Assembly: GCA_910588215.1 (NCBI GenBank) | Contig: CAJUQJ010000015.1 | Span: 10,488 to 74,487, forward strand | DNA from: an uncultured Lachnospiraceae bacterium | GTDB lineage: Bacteria > Bacillota > Clostridia > Lachnospirales > Lachnospiraceae | Reading direction: 5' to 3' | Length of the DNA stretch: 64,000 nt | Part shown: positions 27,673-36,998 of the stretch, in pieces | Layout: every line of letters begins with the position of its first letter | Position numbering within the stretch: position 1 is the stretch's first letter | Notes under the pieces: model-generated | What the model was told of the DNA's origin: nothing | Databases searched by the model: none | What the model saw: the letters and a program-made list of their open reading frames with translations, nothing else | Program-made: the position numbers and the translations under genes

Positions 27673-30258
27673 CTATACTTTTCGTTTTGCAGCCAGGGCT
27701 CCGTTTTCCATAACAATCAGTATTGTATCTTTGCTGCACACCTGATCTGCCAGAATCAGTTTCGCCGATAAGGTTTCCACATATTTCTGTATATAACGCT
27801 TCAACGGTCTCGCTCCATAGACTGGATCATACGCATTTTCCACAATAAACTGTTCCGCTTCCGGTGTCAGTTCTATCTGCAGTTCCCTGTCCGCAAGGCG
27901 TCTGTTCAGATCGTCCACGATCAGGTGAATGATTCCGCCGATATTATCCTTCGTCAATGGTTTGAAAAGTATCGTCTCATCCAACCTGTTGAGAAATTCC
28001 GGCCGGAAATGGTTCCTCAAGTCCCCCATGACCATCTGCTCTGCTTCCTCCGTGATCGCCCCATCTGCATCGATCCCATCCAAAAGATAATTTGCACCGA
28101 TATTTGAGGTCATGATGAGAATGGTATTCTTAAAGTCGACCGTTCTTCCCTGCGAATCCGTAATACGTCCATCATCCAGCACCTGCAGCAATACATTGAA
28201 CACATCCGGATGTGCTTTCTCAATCTCATCGAAAAGCACAACCGAATACGGTTTCCTCCTGACAGCCTCGGTCAATTGTCCGCCTTCCTCATAACCAACA
28301 TATCCGGGAGGTGCCCCGATCAGCCTAGATACCGAATACTTCTCCATATATTCACTCATATCGATACGCACCATATTGGTCTCATCGTCAAACAAGGAAG
28401 CGGCCAGTGCCTTGGCAAGTTCCGTCTTACCCACGCCGGTAGGCCCAAGGAAAAGAAACGACCCGATCGGCTTTGTGGGATCCTTAATTCCTGCCTTAGA
28501 TCGAATGATAGCATCCGTTACTTTAGTTACGCCTTCATCCTGTCCTATCACACGTTTATGCAGTTCGTCATCCAAATGCAGCGTCTTATTGCGTTCGCTC
28601 TCGGTCAGTTTGGATACCGGTATCCCTGTCCAGCGGGAAATGATCCGTGCGATCTCTTCATCTGATACACTCTCATGTACCAGCGACAGATCTTTCAATT
28701 TCACCTGTTCTTCTTCAATCTCCAACTGCTGCCGCAGAGCCGGTAGCCTGCCGTAGCTGAGTTCCGCCGCCTTCTCATAATCTCCTTCCCGCTGCGCGAT
28801 CTGGATCTGATTGTTGATCTCATCGATCTCCTCCCGCATCTTAGACAGTTTCTCTACGGAAGCTTTCTCATTTTCCCACTGTGCCATACGGTTCTTCAGC
28901 TCTTCTTTTAACTCTGCAAGATCACGCTGCAGATTGGCCAAGCGTTCTCTGCTCAGAGTATCTTCTTCCTTTTTCAGGGCTGTCTCTTCGATCTCCAACT
29001 GCATCACTCTGCGCTGCAATTCATCCAACTCCGTGGGCATGGAATCCAATTCTGTCTTGATCAGTGCACACGCCTCATCCACCAGATCGATCGCCTTATC
29101 CGGCAGAAAACGATCGGAAATATAACGGTTCGAGAGCACTGCTGCGCTGACCAGTGCGTTATCCATAATCTTCACACCGTGGAAAACCTCGTAGCGCTCC
29201 TTCAAGCCGCGCAGAATCGATATCGTATCCTCCACTGTAGGCTCATCTACCATAACCGGCTGAAAACGCCGCTCCAGTGCGGCATCCTTCTCAATATACT
29301 GGCGGTACTCATCCAGCGTGGTGGCACCGATACAGTGCAGCTCACCTCTTGCCAGCATGGGCTTTAACATGTTCCCTGCATCCATGGCACCATCCGTCTT
29401 GCCTGCTCCCACGATCGTGTGCAGTTCATCGATAAATAGAATAATCTGACCGTCACTGTTCTTCACATCATCCAGTACCGCTTTCAGACGTTCCTCGAAC
29501 TCACCACGATACTTCGCACCTGCTACCAGCGCACCCATATCCAATGAGAAAATCTTCTTATCTTTCAACCCTTCCGGCACATCTCCTCTGACAATACGCT
29601 GCGCCAGCCCCTCTGCGACCGCTGTCTTGCCGACGCCCGGTTCCCCGATCAGCACCGGATTGTTCTTCGTCTTGCGGGACAGGATACGGATTACATTGCG
29701 TATCTCATTGTCTCTGCCGATAACGGGATCAAGCTTCTGGTTGCGCGCCCGCTCCACCAGATCCTGTCCGTATTTCTCCAGTGTATCATAAGTTGCTTCC
29801 GGATTGTCCGAAGTGACTCTCTGATTGCCGCGCACTGTAGACAGCGCCTGCAGGAAACGTTCCTTCGTGATACCAAACTCCCGGAATATCTCCTTGATCT
29901 CTCTGTTCGGATGCTTCAACATGGCCAAAAACAGGTGTTCCACAGAGACATACTCATCACCCAATGCCCTGGCTTCATCTTCCGCACCGATCAGCGTCTT
30001 ATTCAGATCCTGTCCAATGTAAATCTGCCCGCCCTGTACTTTTGTACGCTTACGGATTCCCTGCTCTACACGATCCGTAAAATATTCCTTCTGTATTTCC
30101 ATCTTCTCGATCAGTTTCAAGATCAGGCTGTCATCGATCGTGAGCAAGCTGTATAACAGGTGTTCTTGCTCGATTTCCTGATTCCCGTATTCGTAGGCCA
30201 GTTTCTCACACTGCTGTACTGCCTGCATAGATTTCTGGGTAAACTTTGTCAGATTCAT
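27673..30258 (-). CDS. clpB: ATP-dependent chaperone ClpB
   Basis: Disaggregase that works with DnaK after heat stress. 861 residues from MNLTKFTQKS (GGAGGG before the ATG; a further in-frame ATG 24 bp upstream overlaps that site). N-terminal Clp repeat domain (1-145), first AAA+ domain with Walker A GEPGVGKTA, long coiled-coil middle domain (about 405-525) rich in E, K, R and L, which separates ClpB from ClpC, and second AAA+ domain with GPTGVGKTELAKAL and FDEIEKAHPDVFN. Alone on its transcript, controlled by a CIRCE operator. Confidence 0.97.
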   Translation of the reverse strand: MNLTKFTQKSMQAVQQCEKLAYEYGNQEIEQEHLLYSLLTIDDSLILKLIEKMEIQKEYFTDRVEQGIRKRTKVQGGQIYIGQDLNKTLIGAEDEARALGDEYVSVEHLFLAMLKHPNREIKEIFREFGITKERFLQALSTVRGNQRVTSDNPEATYDTLEKYGQDLVERARNQKLDPVIGRDNEIRNVIRILSRKTKNNPVLIGEPGVGKTAVAEGLAQRIVRGDVPEGLKDKKIFSLDMGALVAGAKYRGEFEERLKAVLDDVKNSDGQIILFIDELHTIVGAGKTDGAMDAGNMLKPMLARGELHCIGATTLDEYRQYIEKDAALERRFQPVMVDEPTVEDTISILRGLKERYEVFHGVKIMDNALVSAAVLSNRYISDRFLPDKAIDLVDEACALIKTELDSMPTELDELQRRVMQLEIEETALKKEEDTLSRERLANLQRDLAELKEELKNRMAQWENEKASVEKLSKMREEIDEINNQIQIAQREGDYEKAAELSYGRLPALRQQLEIEEEQVKLKDLSLVHESVSDEEIARIISRWTGIPVSKLTESERNKTLHLDDELHKRVIGQDEGVTKVTDAIIRSKAGIKDPTKPIGSFLFLGPTGVGKTELAKALAASLFDDETNMVRIDMSEYMEKYSVSRLIGAPPGYVGYEEGGQLTEAVRRKPYSVVLFDEIEKAHPDVFNVLLQVLDDGRITDSQGRTVDFKNTILIMTSNIGANYLLDGIDADGAITEEAEQMVMGDLRNHFRPEFLNRLDETILFKPLTKDNIGGIIHLIVDDLNRRLADRELQIELTPEAEQFIVENAYDPVYGARPLKRYIQKYVETLSAKLILADQVCSKDTILIVMENGALAAKRKV

Positions 30259-30409
30259 TATATCCCTCCTTTTGGATGTCAATTTCCGGTATCCGGTATT
30301 GTTCCTGCATATTTTAAAGTTTTAAATATCTATTGTTACCATTATTATTAATTAGTGTTGTTATTTTAATCACCCGGTAACCTGCATTGTTTGTTCTACT
30401 GACACTATC

Positions 30410-30438
30410 ACAATACACCCGATTGTTAGCACTGTCAA
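30410..30438 (-). promoter_or_regulatory. Sigma-A promoter of clpB
   Basis: Minus strand TTGACA (30433-30438), 17-bp spacer, TATTGT (30410-30415), about 150 bp before the clpB start. The -35 box lies inside the CIRCE operator, so HrcA binding would block RNA polymerase. Confidence 0.85.
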
Positions 30439-30452
30439 GAGGTGAGTGCTAA
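30426..30452. promoter_or_regulatory. CIRCE operator (HrcA-binding site)
   Basis: TTAGCACTG, 9-bp spacer, GAGTGCTAA; consensus is TTAGCACTC-N9-GAGTGCTAA, so one base differs. It overlaps the clpB promoter. HrcA is not encoded here. Confidence 0.92.
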
Positions 30453-30547
30453 TTATTTTATTAAAATTTTGCAAACCTAGTGTTTATGCGGGTTTGCGGG
30501 TTTCAAAATTTCTGTTTTTCAAATATAACATGTGTTTTACACCAAAT

Positions 30548-31165
30548 TTACACCATTTTTTCCGCGAGCAATGAGCAAAGCACCGTGCTTACTGCCAATG
30601 AGTACCGCTCCACTTCCTCCCTGACATCCTCTCTGCCCGCGATATGATTATATACGTCCATCGTCACATCACTGTGGGCGTGTCCCATGAGATATTGCAG
30701 CACCTTGATGTTCATGCCCTGTCTTGCCATGTTGATGCAGGCAGTATGCCTTAGGTTGTGGGCTGAGATTCTCGGAAGAAGTTCCGCCTTGCGGTGTTCT
30801 TTCTTTGCCCTGATGACTTCTTCCTTATTATACTTATCTACCACATTGTAAATCACGTTGTTGACTGCGCTTGGCATCAGCGGTCTTCCCGTCTTCGCTA
30901 GGAATATAAAATCCGAATACCCGTCTATCTCCTCAATGCTGCGCCGACCGAGCATAAAATTAATCTTTTTCTGCTCCAAAAAGGCTTTATACACGCTCTC
31001 TGTAAACGGAATAATCCGCACACCTGCCTTTGTTTTAGGTGTAGATACCCGAAATCCGTAGCCATCACCCCAATCCTTATAGATTAGCTGATGATCTATG
31101 GAAAGTTCCCTGTTCTCCATGTCCACATCCGCCCATGTCAGACCGATCAGTTCTGCTTTTGTCAA
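30548..31165 (-). pseudogene. Tyrosine integrase, C-terminal half only
   Basis: About 205 residues matching the catalytic part of Tn916/phage-type integrases: GLTWADVDMENRELS, then the HNLRHTACINMARQG box, GHAHSDVTMDVYNHI with the nucleophile Tyr. The N-terminal SAM-like and arm-binding domains and the first catalytic Arg are absent. The frame has no ATG or ribosome site; only a TTG, with an in-frame TGA about 30 bp further upstream. The break lies about 40 bp from the terminator of the serine recombinase gene, so insertion of that element, or a deletion at its end, removed the rest. The 3-prime end is 100 bp from the clpB CIRCE. Confidence 0.85.
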
Positions 31166-31202
31166 GCAAAATCTAAAAAAATAATATTTTCTTTTTCAAC
31201 AG

Positions 31203-31237
31203 AAAAGACACCACAGAACCAGCTCCATGATGTCTTT
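31203..31237 (-). terminator. Hairpin terminator of the serine recombinase gene
   Basis: Minus strand AAAGACATCA pairs with TGGTGTCTTTT (one G-U), followed by a T-rich tail. It begins 24 bp past the recombinase stop and lies close to the presumed left end of the element. Confidence 0.65.
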
Positions 31238-31260
31238 CCCACATTATTTCCTATACTACT

Positions 31261-32865
31261 TTATTCCAGCGTAACCACTTCTTTCTCCCTGGCTATTTCA
31301 GGAAAGAACCAGTCATCCATCTTCCATACAATCTCTATCCTCTCCTCGCTGTAAACCTGCACACTGTCAATCACAGTAACCAATCTACCTTTATCGAAAG
31401 TTTCAAGCGATTCCAAACCTTCCAGTTCTGCCTCCCTCTCTTTCATATGCAGCATCTGTTCCCTGACCTGCATGATCTCCTCTTTCAGCTCCGGTATCCT
31501 TTCTTCTATTTCCAGAATCCGGCCTGCTGTACTCTCATATTCCTTGCGGTACTGTTCTTTCGTGATATTTCCAGAGCGGTAATCCTCATAAAGCCTGAGT
31601 TTCCTTGATGAAAGTCTCCTTTTCTCTGCTTCCAGCTTCCCTGTTTCTTCCTCAATGGCCGCTGTCTTTGCCCATTCCTTTTTCTTTCTTGACACCTCTT
31701 CCGACACCATGCCTGCCATAGTGCGGGTGCAGGACAATACGGCATTTTCCAGCCGCTCCCTGTCCACATGGAGCGCCCTGCATTCCGCAATGCCTGAAGT
31801 TGCAGCTTCCCCGCACCGGTAGGCATTTCCCCAGCTTGTCGGCGTCAGCCGCCTCCCACAGTGCGGGCAAAAAAGGATCGGCTGGGCTTTCCGTCCTTTC
31901 GGCACATTTTTCTTTTCATGCGTAAACGCCTTTGCATTTGCCATGTCAAACAGTTCTTTCGTCACAAGGGACTCATGCGTCCCCTCCATGATGATCCATT
32001 CTGACCTGTCATTTTTAACCTGCCGCTTCGAGCCGACTGCCGACTGCCTTGTCTTGTTCCAGACAGTCCTTCCGAGATAAACTTCATTTTTTAACATATC
32101 GCCAATGGTAGTAATAGTCCACTGCTTTTTCTCTTTTTCCTTATGGCTTTTCCTTTTCAGCCCTATCTTCTGAAAATGTTCCATACAGGTTGGTATCCCT
32201 TGCTCATTAAGGAATCGTGCAATCTCCGGTTTCTTCTTCCCCTCCGCTGCCATTGTGAATATCATCCGCACAACTTCCGCCGCTTCTTTATCGGGGATGA
32301 GCTGGTGCACATTTTCCGGGTTCTTTAAGTAACCGTAAGGTGCAAACGCACCCATATATTCCCCACGGGCGGCCCTTGTCCCCATTGCGCTTTTTACCTT
32401 TTTGGACAAATCCCGGCTGTACATGGAATTAATGATATTTTTCAGAGCAACGCTCATTCCCCCGGTCATTCCCATACAGTCCTCACTGTCAAACTGGTCA
32501 TTTACGGAAATAAAACGTATACCGAGCAATGGAAATATCCGTTCAAGGTAATTGCCCGTCTCTAAATGGTCCCTTCCGAACCTTGAAAAATCCTTGACGA
32601 TGATACAGCCGATTTCCCCACATTTTGCGTCATCCATCATTCTCTGGAAAGCCGGCCTTTGGAAATTAGAGCCGCTGTAACCATCGTCCACACGTTCGGA
32701 AACCACTATAATATCGTCTTTGTCTTTCAGGAAATCTCTGATAAGATTCTTCTGGTTAGAAATGCTGTTGCTCTCTGCCTTTGCTGCGCTGGCAACATCG
32801 CCATCCTCTTTGGAAAGCCTTACATAGATGGCTGCATGGTAGATCCTGTCTGCTGTTTTACCCAT
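31261..32865 (-). CDS. Large serine recombinase (resolvase/integrase) of a mobile element
   Basis: 534 residues. Resolvase catalytic domain with nucleophile Ser18 (AIYVRLSKED), VDDGYSGSNFQRPAFQRMM and DFSRFGRDHLETGNYLE; recombinase domain about 180-300; zinc ribbon with CPHCGRRL and a later Cys pair; then a coiled coil about 385-475 and a C-terminal tail. This is the TndX/TnpX-type architecture used for excision and integration of clostridial transposons and ICEs. AAGGAGG lies before the ATG. As is usual for such elements, the gene sits at one end, reading outwards. Confidence 0.93.
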   Translation of the reverse strand: MGKTADRIYHAAIYVRLSKEDGDVASAAKAESNSISNQKNLIRDFLKDKDDIIVVSERVDDGYSGSNFQRPAFQRMMDDAKCGEIGCIIVKDFSRFGRDHLETGNYLERIFPLLGIRFISVNDQFDSEDCMGMTGGMSVALKNIINSMYSRDLSKKVKSAMGTRAARGEYMGAFAPYGYLKNPENVHQLIPDKEAAEVVRMIFTMAAEGKKKPEIARFLNEQGIPTCMEHFQKIGLKRKSHKEKEKKQWTITTIGDMLKNEVYLGRTVWNKTRQSAVGSKRQVKNDRSEWIIMEGTHESLVTKELFDMANAKAFTHEKKNVPKGRKAQPILFCPHCGRRLTPTSWGNAYRCGEAATSGIAECRALHVDRERLENAVLSCTRTMAGMVSEEVSRKKKEWAKTAAIEEETGKLEAEKRRLSSRKLRLYEDYRSGNITKEQYRKEYESTAGRILEIEERIPELKEEIMQVREQMLHMKEREAELEGLESLETFDKGRLVTVIDSVQVYSEERIEIVWKMDDWFFPEIAREKEVVTLE

Positions 32866-33063
32866 ATGCGTGATCCTCCTTAAACCTTAAACTGTTAAGC
32901 AGGACAAACGCCAGTAAACTTATATTAGATTTGATGCTGATACGGGTACGCCTTTCCCATGGGACACCCTTCTGCCTTTCCTCAGATTAAATCTTACCAT
33001 AAACTGCTGCATCTTTCCACTGCTTTCTTATAAAATTCCAGTAACTTTTGTAATCATCTTCCG

Positions 33064-33312
33064 TTATCCCATAAGGAGCAGCCCCTCAAAGGCCTCCTCA
33101 AAGCTCATCCCGTTATTGGCAAACCGTATCTTGACCATTGTAGAACCAACCTTTACAAGGTAGGGGTTCCCTACTTTCCCAAGGTACTGTTTCTTTTTTT
33201 CCTCCACCGTCCTGCCCCTGTCAATCCTTATTCTGCTTATGTCCTTTAATTCCTCTATCTTTACATCGTCAAAATCCTGTTCCAAAAATTCCCTGTGCTC
33301 CTCCACAGTCAT
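33064..33312 (-). CDS. DUF6870-like small protein of mobile elements
   Basis: 82 residues. The C-terminal half YLGKVGNPYLVKVGSTMVKI resembles the DUF6870 pattern (GNPY followed by a V/I-rich strand) seen in accessory genes next to serine recombinases. Charged N-terminus, no membrane segment. GGGAGGT lies before the ATG. Function unknown. Confidence 0.65.
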   Translation of the reverse strand: MTVEEHREFLEQDFDDVKIEELKDISRIRIDRGRTVEEKKKQYLGKVGNPYLVKVGSTMVKIRFANNGMSFEEAFEGLLLMG

Positions 33313-33393
33313 GCAGACACCTCCCGATAAAAAGCAACGGACACCACGCTTCGCGAGCTGTCCTTATGTTAATAAAATCAGCCCAATGCCGTA

Positions 33394-33798
33394 TTACATC
33401 TGAAGCAATATCTTCTGTCTGATCCGGTATATCCTTTTATCTGGTGTTTCCCTGCCCTGATTCCTGATACCTCTACAATCCGGTATCATATAATATGTAT
33501 GCACCCTGCCTTCTCCACAATCTGTATCCAAAATCCCTCTTCCACAAAAAAGTAATCCCCACACGCCAAGACAGGGCATAATGCCCTGCCATGGATTTTT
33601 ATTTTCTCTCCCCCGGTGTGGGACGGAATATGTAAAGACCGCCCAGCATGGCTGCCTGAATACCCTGCAGCACCCTTTCACGCCACAGCTATCCCCGGAC
33701 GCCGTCCCGGCTGCCGTGTTCTCCGGCAGAGGTATCATTATCACCCGGATTTTCAAGGCAGCCTGCCAACGCTGCCCCATGCCGGGAATGCCGCTCAT
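33394..33798 (-). CDS. Doubtful ORF, 134 codons
   Basis: Open frame starting MSGIPGMGQRWQAALK, Cys-rich, with AAGGA 5 bp before the ATG. No domain recognised. The same DNA has open frames on the other strand, and its base use is richer in G+C than its neighbours, so chance openness is likely. The stretch 33313-34115 around it holds nothing else I can support. Confidence 0.25.
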   Translation of the reverse strand: MSGIPGMGQRWQAALKIRVIMIPLPENTAAGTASGDSCGVKGCCRVFRQPCWAVFTYSVPHRGRENKNPWQGIMPCLGVWGLLFCGRGILDTDCGEGRVHTYYMIPDCRGIRNQGRETPDKRIYRIRQKILLQM

Positions 33799-34115
33799 AT
33801 TTTTCCTTCTTCTGTTACGATTCCTTGTTTCACCTGCATCAAAGCCCTGCCACTAACTCTTTAACAGGCAAATATTTCTCCGCGAAGCTCTCCCCTCATC
33901 ATCTTCCAATGTTCCGGATGTTTTGTGTCCTTACATACTGATATTCAGTCCCAGCAGATAAAAACCGCCGAAACATTTGTTGTCAAGGTTCATAGTCTCC
34001 CACGCGACATTTATCTTCATAGTAACTTACCTTTCCGCCTTTAGTTACAGGCCTGCCCGGAACCATCTCAAAAACAGATCATTCCGGGCAGATCCGCAAC
34101 AGCCGGATCTTTTCT

Positions 34116-34457
34116 TTACTTTACCGCTTTCATGGTTTCCGCCATATATTCCAGAACCTGCACCAAAAACACCGCCTGCTTCTCCGTGCTTTCCAGAAAA
34201 ACCTTATGCGCCCTTGCAGCACATTCCCCTTTTACAGTCCCATCAGAATTTCTTATGGCAATATCTGCATCCAATACCTCCGTAATTTTCTGGTATGTCT
34301 CAAGCCCCGGATTCCTGTGCCCGTTCTCAATCTTTTTCAGATAGGATTCGCTTATGCCGGCTGCATGTGCCAGTTCCCTCCTGCTCATGCCTTTTGTTTC
34401 CCGCAGGCTCCTGACTGCAATCCCCAAACCTGTACTTTCACTTCCCATACTTATCAT
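34116..34457 (-). CDS. XRE-type helix-turn-helix regulator
   Basis: 113 residues from the ATG at 34457, with AGGAGG 6 bp before it. HTH_3 domain about 10-65: IAVRSLRETKGMSRRELAHA, AGISESYLKKIENGHRNPGL. The C-terminal part ends in a helix (QAVFLVQVLEYMAETM). It may be the repressor of the mobile element. The frame is open 165 bp further upstream, but that part lacks a ribosome site and reads as non-protein. Confidence 0.8.
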   Translation of the reverse strand: MISMGSESTGLGIAVRSLRETKGMSRRELAHAAGISESYLKKIENGHRNPGLETYQKITEVLDADIAIRNSDGTVKGECAARAHKVFLESTEKQAVFLVQVLEYMAETMKAVK

Positions 34458-34695
34458 CCTGTACCTCCTGACTGGTGTATTTATTATAAATTTACATTTA
34501 TATTTTGAAAAGGTGACTGTTTGTGTCCGTTTTTTCGGAAGCTTGGTACAATCAGTCCTTTCAACTTTTTCCGCCCTTTTTCGCTTACACAATCTGCCCT
34601 TTATCAACATAATTTTTTTCATTTTCGCAGCGGTTTCTCTGATTTTGTCGAACGATTTTTAATAGCTACATGAAATTTCTATTTTCTCCAACCAC

Positions 34696-34750
34696 AAAAA
34701 AGCTTCTTCCTGACAAGGTTCATTACACCCCAACCTGTCGAAAAAGAAGC
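34696..34750 (-). terminator. Rho-independent terminator of the GPH symporter gene
   Basis: Minus strand: GCTTCTT pairs with AAGAAGC, with a second inner stem (GACAGGTT/AACCTTGTC), followed by six T. Starts 19 bp past the symporter stop. Confidence 0.8.
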
Positions 34751-34769
34751 CTGACTATCTTTTTATAAC

Positions 34770-36197
34770 TTATTCAGTTCCCATTCCATCAATTTTCATT
34801 TTTTCTTCCATATTTTTAGCGTTTCGAAAGAAAAGCAACAACAACATAATAATAGGATAAGCAATGACCTGAATTCCTATTACACAAAAGGTCATAAAAT
34901 TCTGCACTTCTGCGTTCTGTACAGGAATCACAGACGTTGCAGGTGCCTGATATCCCAGTTTAGAAATACCAAAATTGAAAATACATAGTGCCACGCCGGA
35001 AGCCATCGTTACAATACAATTAAACACAGATGAAGAAAAACCATCACACCGTATGCCGCTGCTTCTCTCCACATCATCCAACGCATCCCCTAAAAGGCTT
35101 GACATCATAAAACCAGACGGTATCAGGCCGATTGTGCGGATTAACTGCCCTGCCAGAACCAGTACCAAATTTCTTGAATCTATCAGGCAGATCAACACAC
35201 CCACAACAGAAAGTGCAAATCCACCCAGCATGGCATTCCGTTTCCCAAATTTCCTACAGACTGGTGTGCACAAAAGGATTCCTATTCCCAATGGAGCCTG
35301 CCCTAATGCATAAAACAGGGCTTGTGTGTAGCCATCATTATAACTCCCGAGAACCCAGTTGCAGTAATAAAAAGTTCCTGCGCTGAACAAGGCATTCACT
35401 ATCTGTATGATGATTACATAAACCATAAGCACATTCCAGCTCCTGCTTTTTATACAGCACCTAAACTGCTGCTTTATTGACAGCGTCTCTTTTCCTTCAC
35501 TTCCCCTTCCTTCTTCTGTCACCCGTTCTCTTGTAAAAAAATATTCAACCAGAATCAAGGGGAATGCTGCCCCTGCCACAGCCAGCATAACAGCAATCCA
35601 AAGACTGCGATCCACACCAATCACCGGAACAACAATACACGGGAACAAAATAGCAATCAGCATTCCCGCCATCATATTTGGTGTATTGGCTATTAATGAC
35701 AATTTACTGCGCTGTACTTCGTCGTGGGTGGCAAGCGGAACCATAAGCGTGTGGGCTGTGCTGTACATGGTATAGGCTACTGCATAAAACATGGTATAGC
35801 TTAAAAAGATCCATGTTGCTGTCAATAATTCATTTCCCTGAGGCACTACAAACAATAAAACCATACTGATGACAAGGATGGGCGCCGATACCAGAATCCA
35901 TGGACGTGCCTTCCCCTGCCTTGAACTGGTACGGTCTACCACACGCCCCATATAAATAAAAGTCAGTACATCCAAAATCTTGGCCACAATCGGAAACGCA
36001 CTGATGAAAATTCCTCCCCAGATACTACTGATATCCAGAACATCCGTGTAATAAACATTCAGGTAATTAGATAAAATGGCGTTCATCAAAATAACGCTGA
36101 CCGGTCCTAAAAAGTGTCCCAGATATTTTTCTTTCCCCTCGATCCTGTCTGAACGAATCCGACTGTCAAATACTTTTCCTGCTAAAAAATCTTTCAT
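34770..36197 (-). CDS. GPH-family sugar:cation symporter (MFS superfamily)
   Basis: 475 residues with 12 predicted membrane segments. N-terminal GPH pattern YLGHFLGPVSVILMNAILSN and FISAFPIVAKILDVLTFIYM, then RVVDRTSSRQGKARPWIL, the loop 2-3 motif of the family, and TNTPNM-like LIANTPNMMAGML. GPH carriers import glycosides or short oligosaccharides with Na+ or H+. ATG at 36197 is chosen, 8 bp after GGGGG; a GTG 9 bp upstream is the alternative. Divergent from a TetR gene that probably controls it. Confidence 0.9.
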   Translation of the reverse strand: MKDFLAGKVFDSRIRSDRIEGKEKYLGHFLGPVSVILMNAILSNYLNVYYTDVLDISSIWGGIFISAFPIVAKILDVLTFIYMGRVVDRTSSRQGKARPWILVSAPILVISMVLLFVVPQGNELLTATWIFLSYTMFYAVAYTMYSTAHTLMVPLATHDEVQRSKLSLIANTPNMMAGMLIAILFPCIVVPVIGVDRSLWIAVMLAVAGAAFPLILVEYFFTRERVTEEGRGSEGKETLSIKQQFRCCIKSRSWNVLMVYVIIIQIVNALFSAGTFYYCNWVLGSYNDGYTQALFYALGQAPLGIGILLCTPVCRKFGKRNAMLGGFALSVVGVLICLIDSRNLVLVLAGQLIRTIGLIPSGFMMSSLLGDALDDVERSSGIRCDGFSSSVFNCIVTMASGVALCIFNFGISKLGYQAPATSVIPVQNAEVQNFMTFCVIGIQVIAYPIIMLLLLFFRNAKNMEEKMKIDGMGTE

Positions 36198-36206
36198 CCT
36201 CTGCAC

Positions 36207-36354
36207 CCCCGTCTGAGAGTAATTTTATTAATTCAACACTTGTTTTGTTTATTAATTATTATTATAATAATTACAATATCAATTTCAACCATCAATATTC
36301 AGATATGCGTTGCGTTAATAAAGTTACATTTTTTCAAACGAGGAGTTTTAATAT
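36207..36354. promoter_or_regulatory. Divergent control region, symporter/TetR
   Basis: 148 bp, very A+T-rich. It contains a perfect 14-bp palindrome ATTATTATAATAAT at 36258-36271, a possible TetR-type operator. The base composition makes chance palindromes likely, so this is only a candidate. Confidence 0.35.
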
Positions 36355-36921
36355 ATGAATACAAAAAGCAATCAGAGATATCAGGAAACCGATAAAAAAA
36401 TACAGCAGGTCTTTTTGCAACTACTCCAAGAAAAAGACCTGTCCCACACTACTGTGCAGGATATCTGCAAAGGATGCGGCATTAACCGTTCTACCTTTTA
36501 TGCCCATTACACAGATGTCTATGACTTGCTTTCTAAAATGGAACATTCTGTCGGCATGGATATTTTTGAATCATTTCAGGGTTCTGATGCCAGTCCTGAG
36601 CATTTTTTGTCTCCCTCCATCTTTACAAATATCATACAGCATATCGGAAACCATCAGGCCTTTTACCGCGCCTATCTGGAAAGTTGGGAACAAACTTCCA
36701 TACCACAAAGGTTTAATGATCTCTTTCAAACTGTCTTTAAACCCTTTGCCATAAAACTCAATATTACTTCGGAAGCACATGCAAGATATTATTTTACCTT
36801 TTTTCAGACTGGTTTTCTTTTTGTGATCAAACAATGGCTTGATACTGGCTGCAAGGAAACTCCTGAAGAATTGGCACAGATTTTGTGGGACAGCATCCCT
36901 CATATCTTGTTGAAAGACTGA
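36355..36921 (+). CDS. TetR/AcrR family regulator
   Basis: 188 residues. N-terminal HTH about 10-55: TVQDICKGCGINRSTFYAHY with the usual YDLLSKME after it; helical C-terminal ligand domain ending FFQTGFLFVIKQWLDTGCKE. This resembles the DhaS-like TetR subgroup. GAGGAG precedes the ATG by 9 bp. Divergent from the GPH symporter. Confidence 0.9.
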   Translation: MNTKSNQRYQETDKKIQQVFLQLLQEKDLSHTTVQDICKGCGINRSTFYAHYTDVYDLLSKMEHSVGMDIFESFQGSDASPEHFLSPSIFTNIIQHIGNHQAFYRAYLESWEQTSIPQRFNDLFQTVFKPFAIKLNITSEAHARYYFTFFQTGFLFVIKQWLDTGCKETPEELAQILWDSIPHILLKD

Positions 36922-36998
36922 CTGTCAGTTATTACCTTACTGATTAAGCACCACACGCAGCGCCTCCATTTTTTCCTCCTCCAGCCCCATAAAACCAA

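Noticed and set aside
33581..33864. Two overlapping plus-strand frames of about 85 codons
   Set aside because: Pro-rich, no ribosome site, overlap a minus-strand frame that is itself doubtful.
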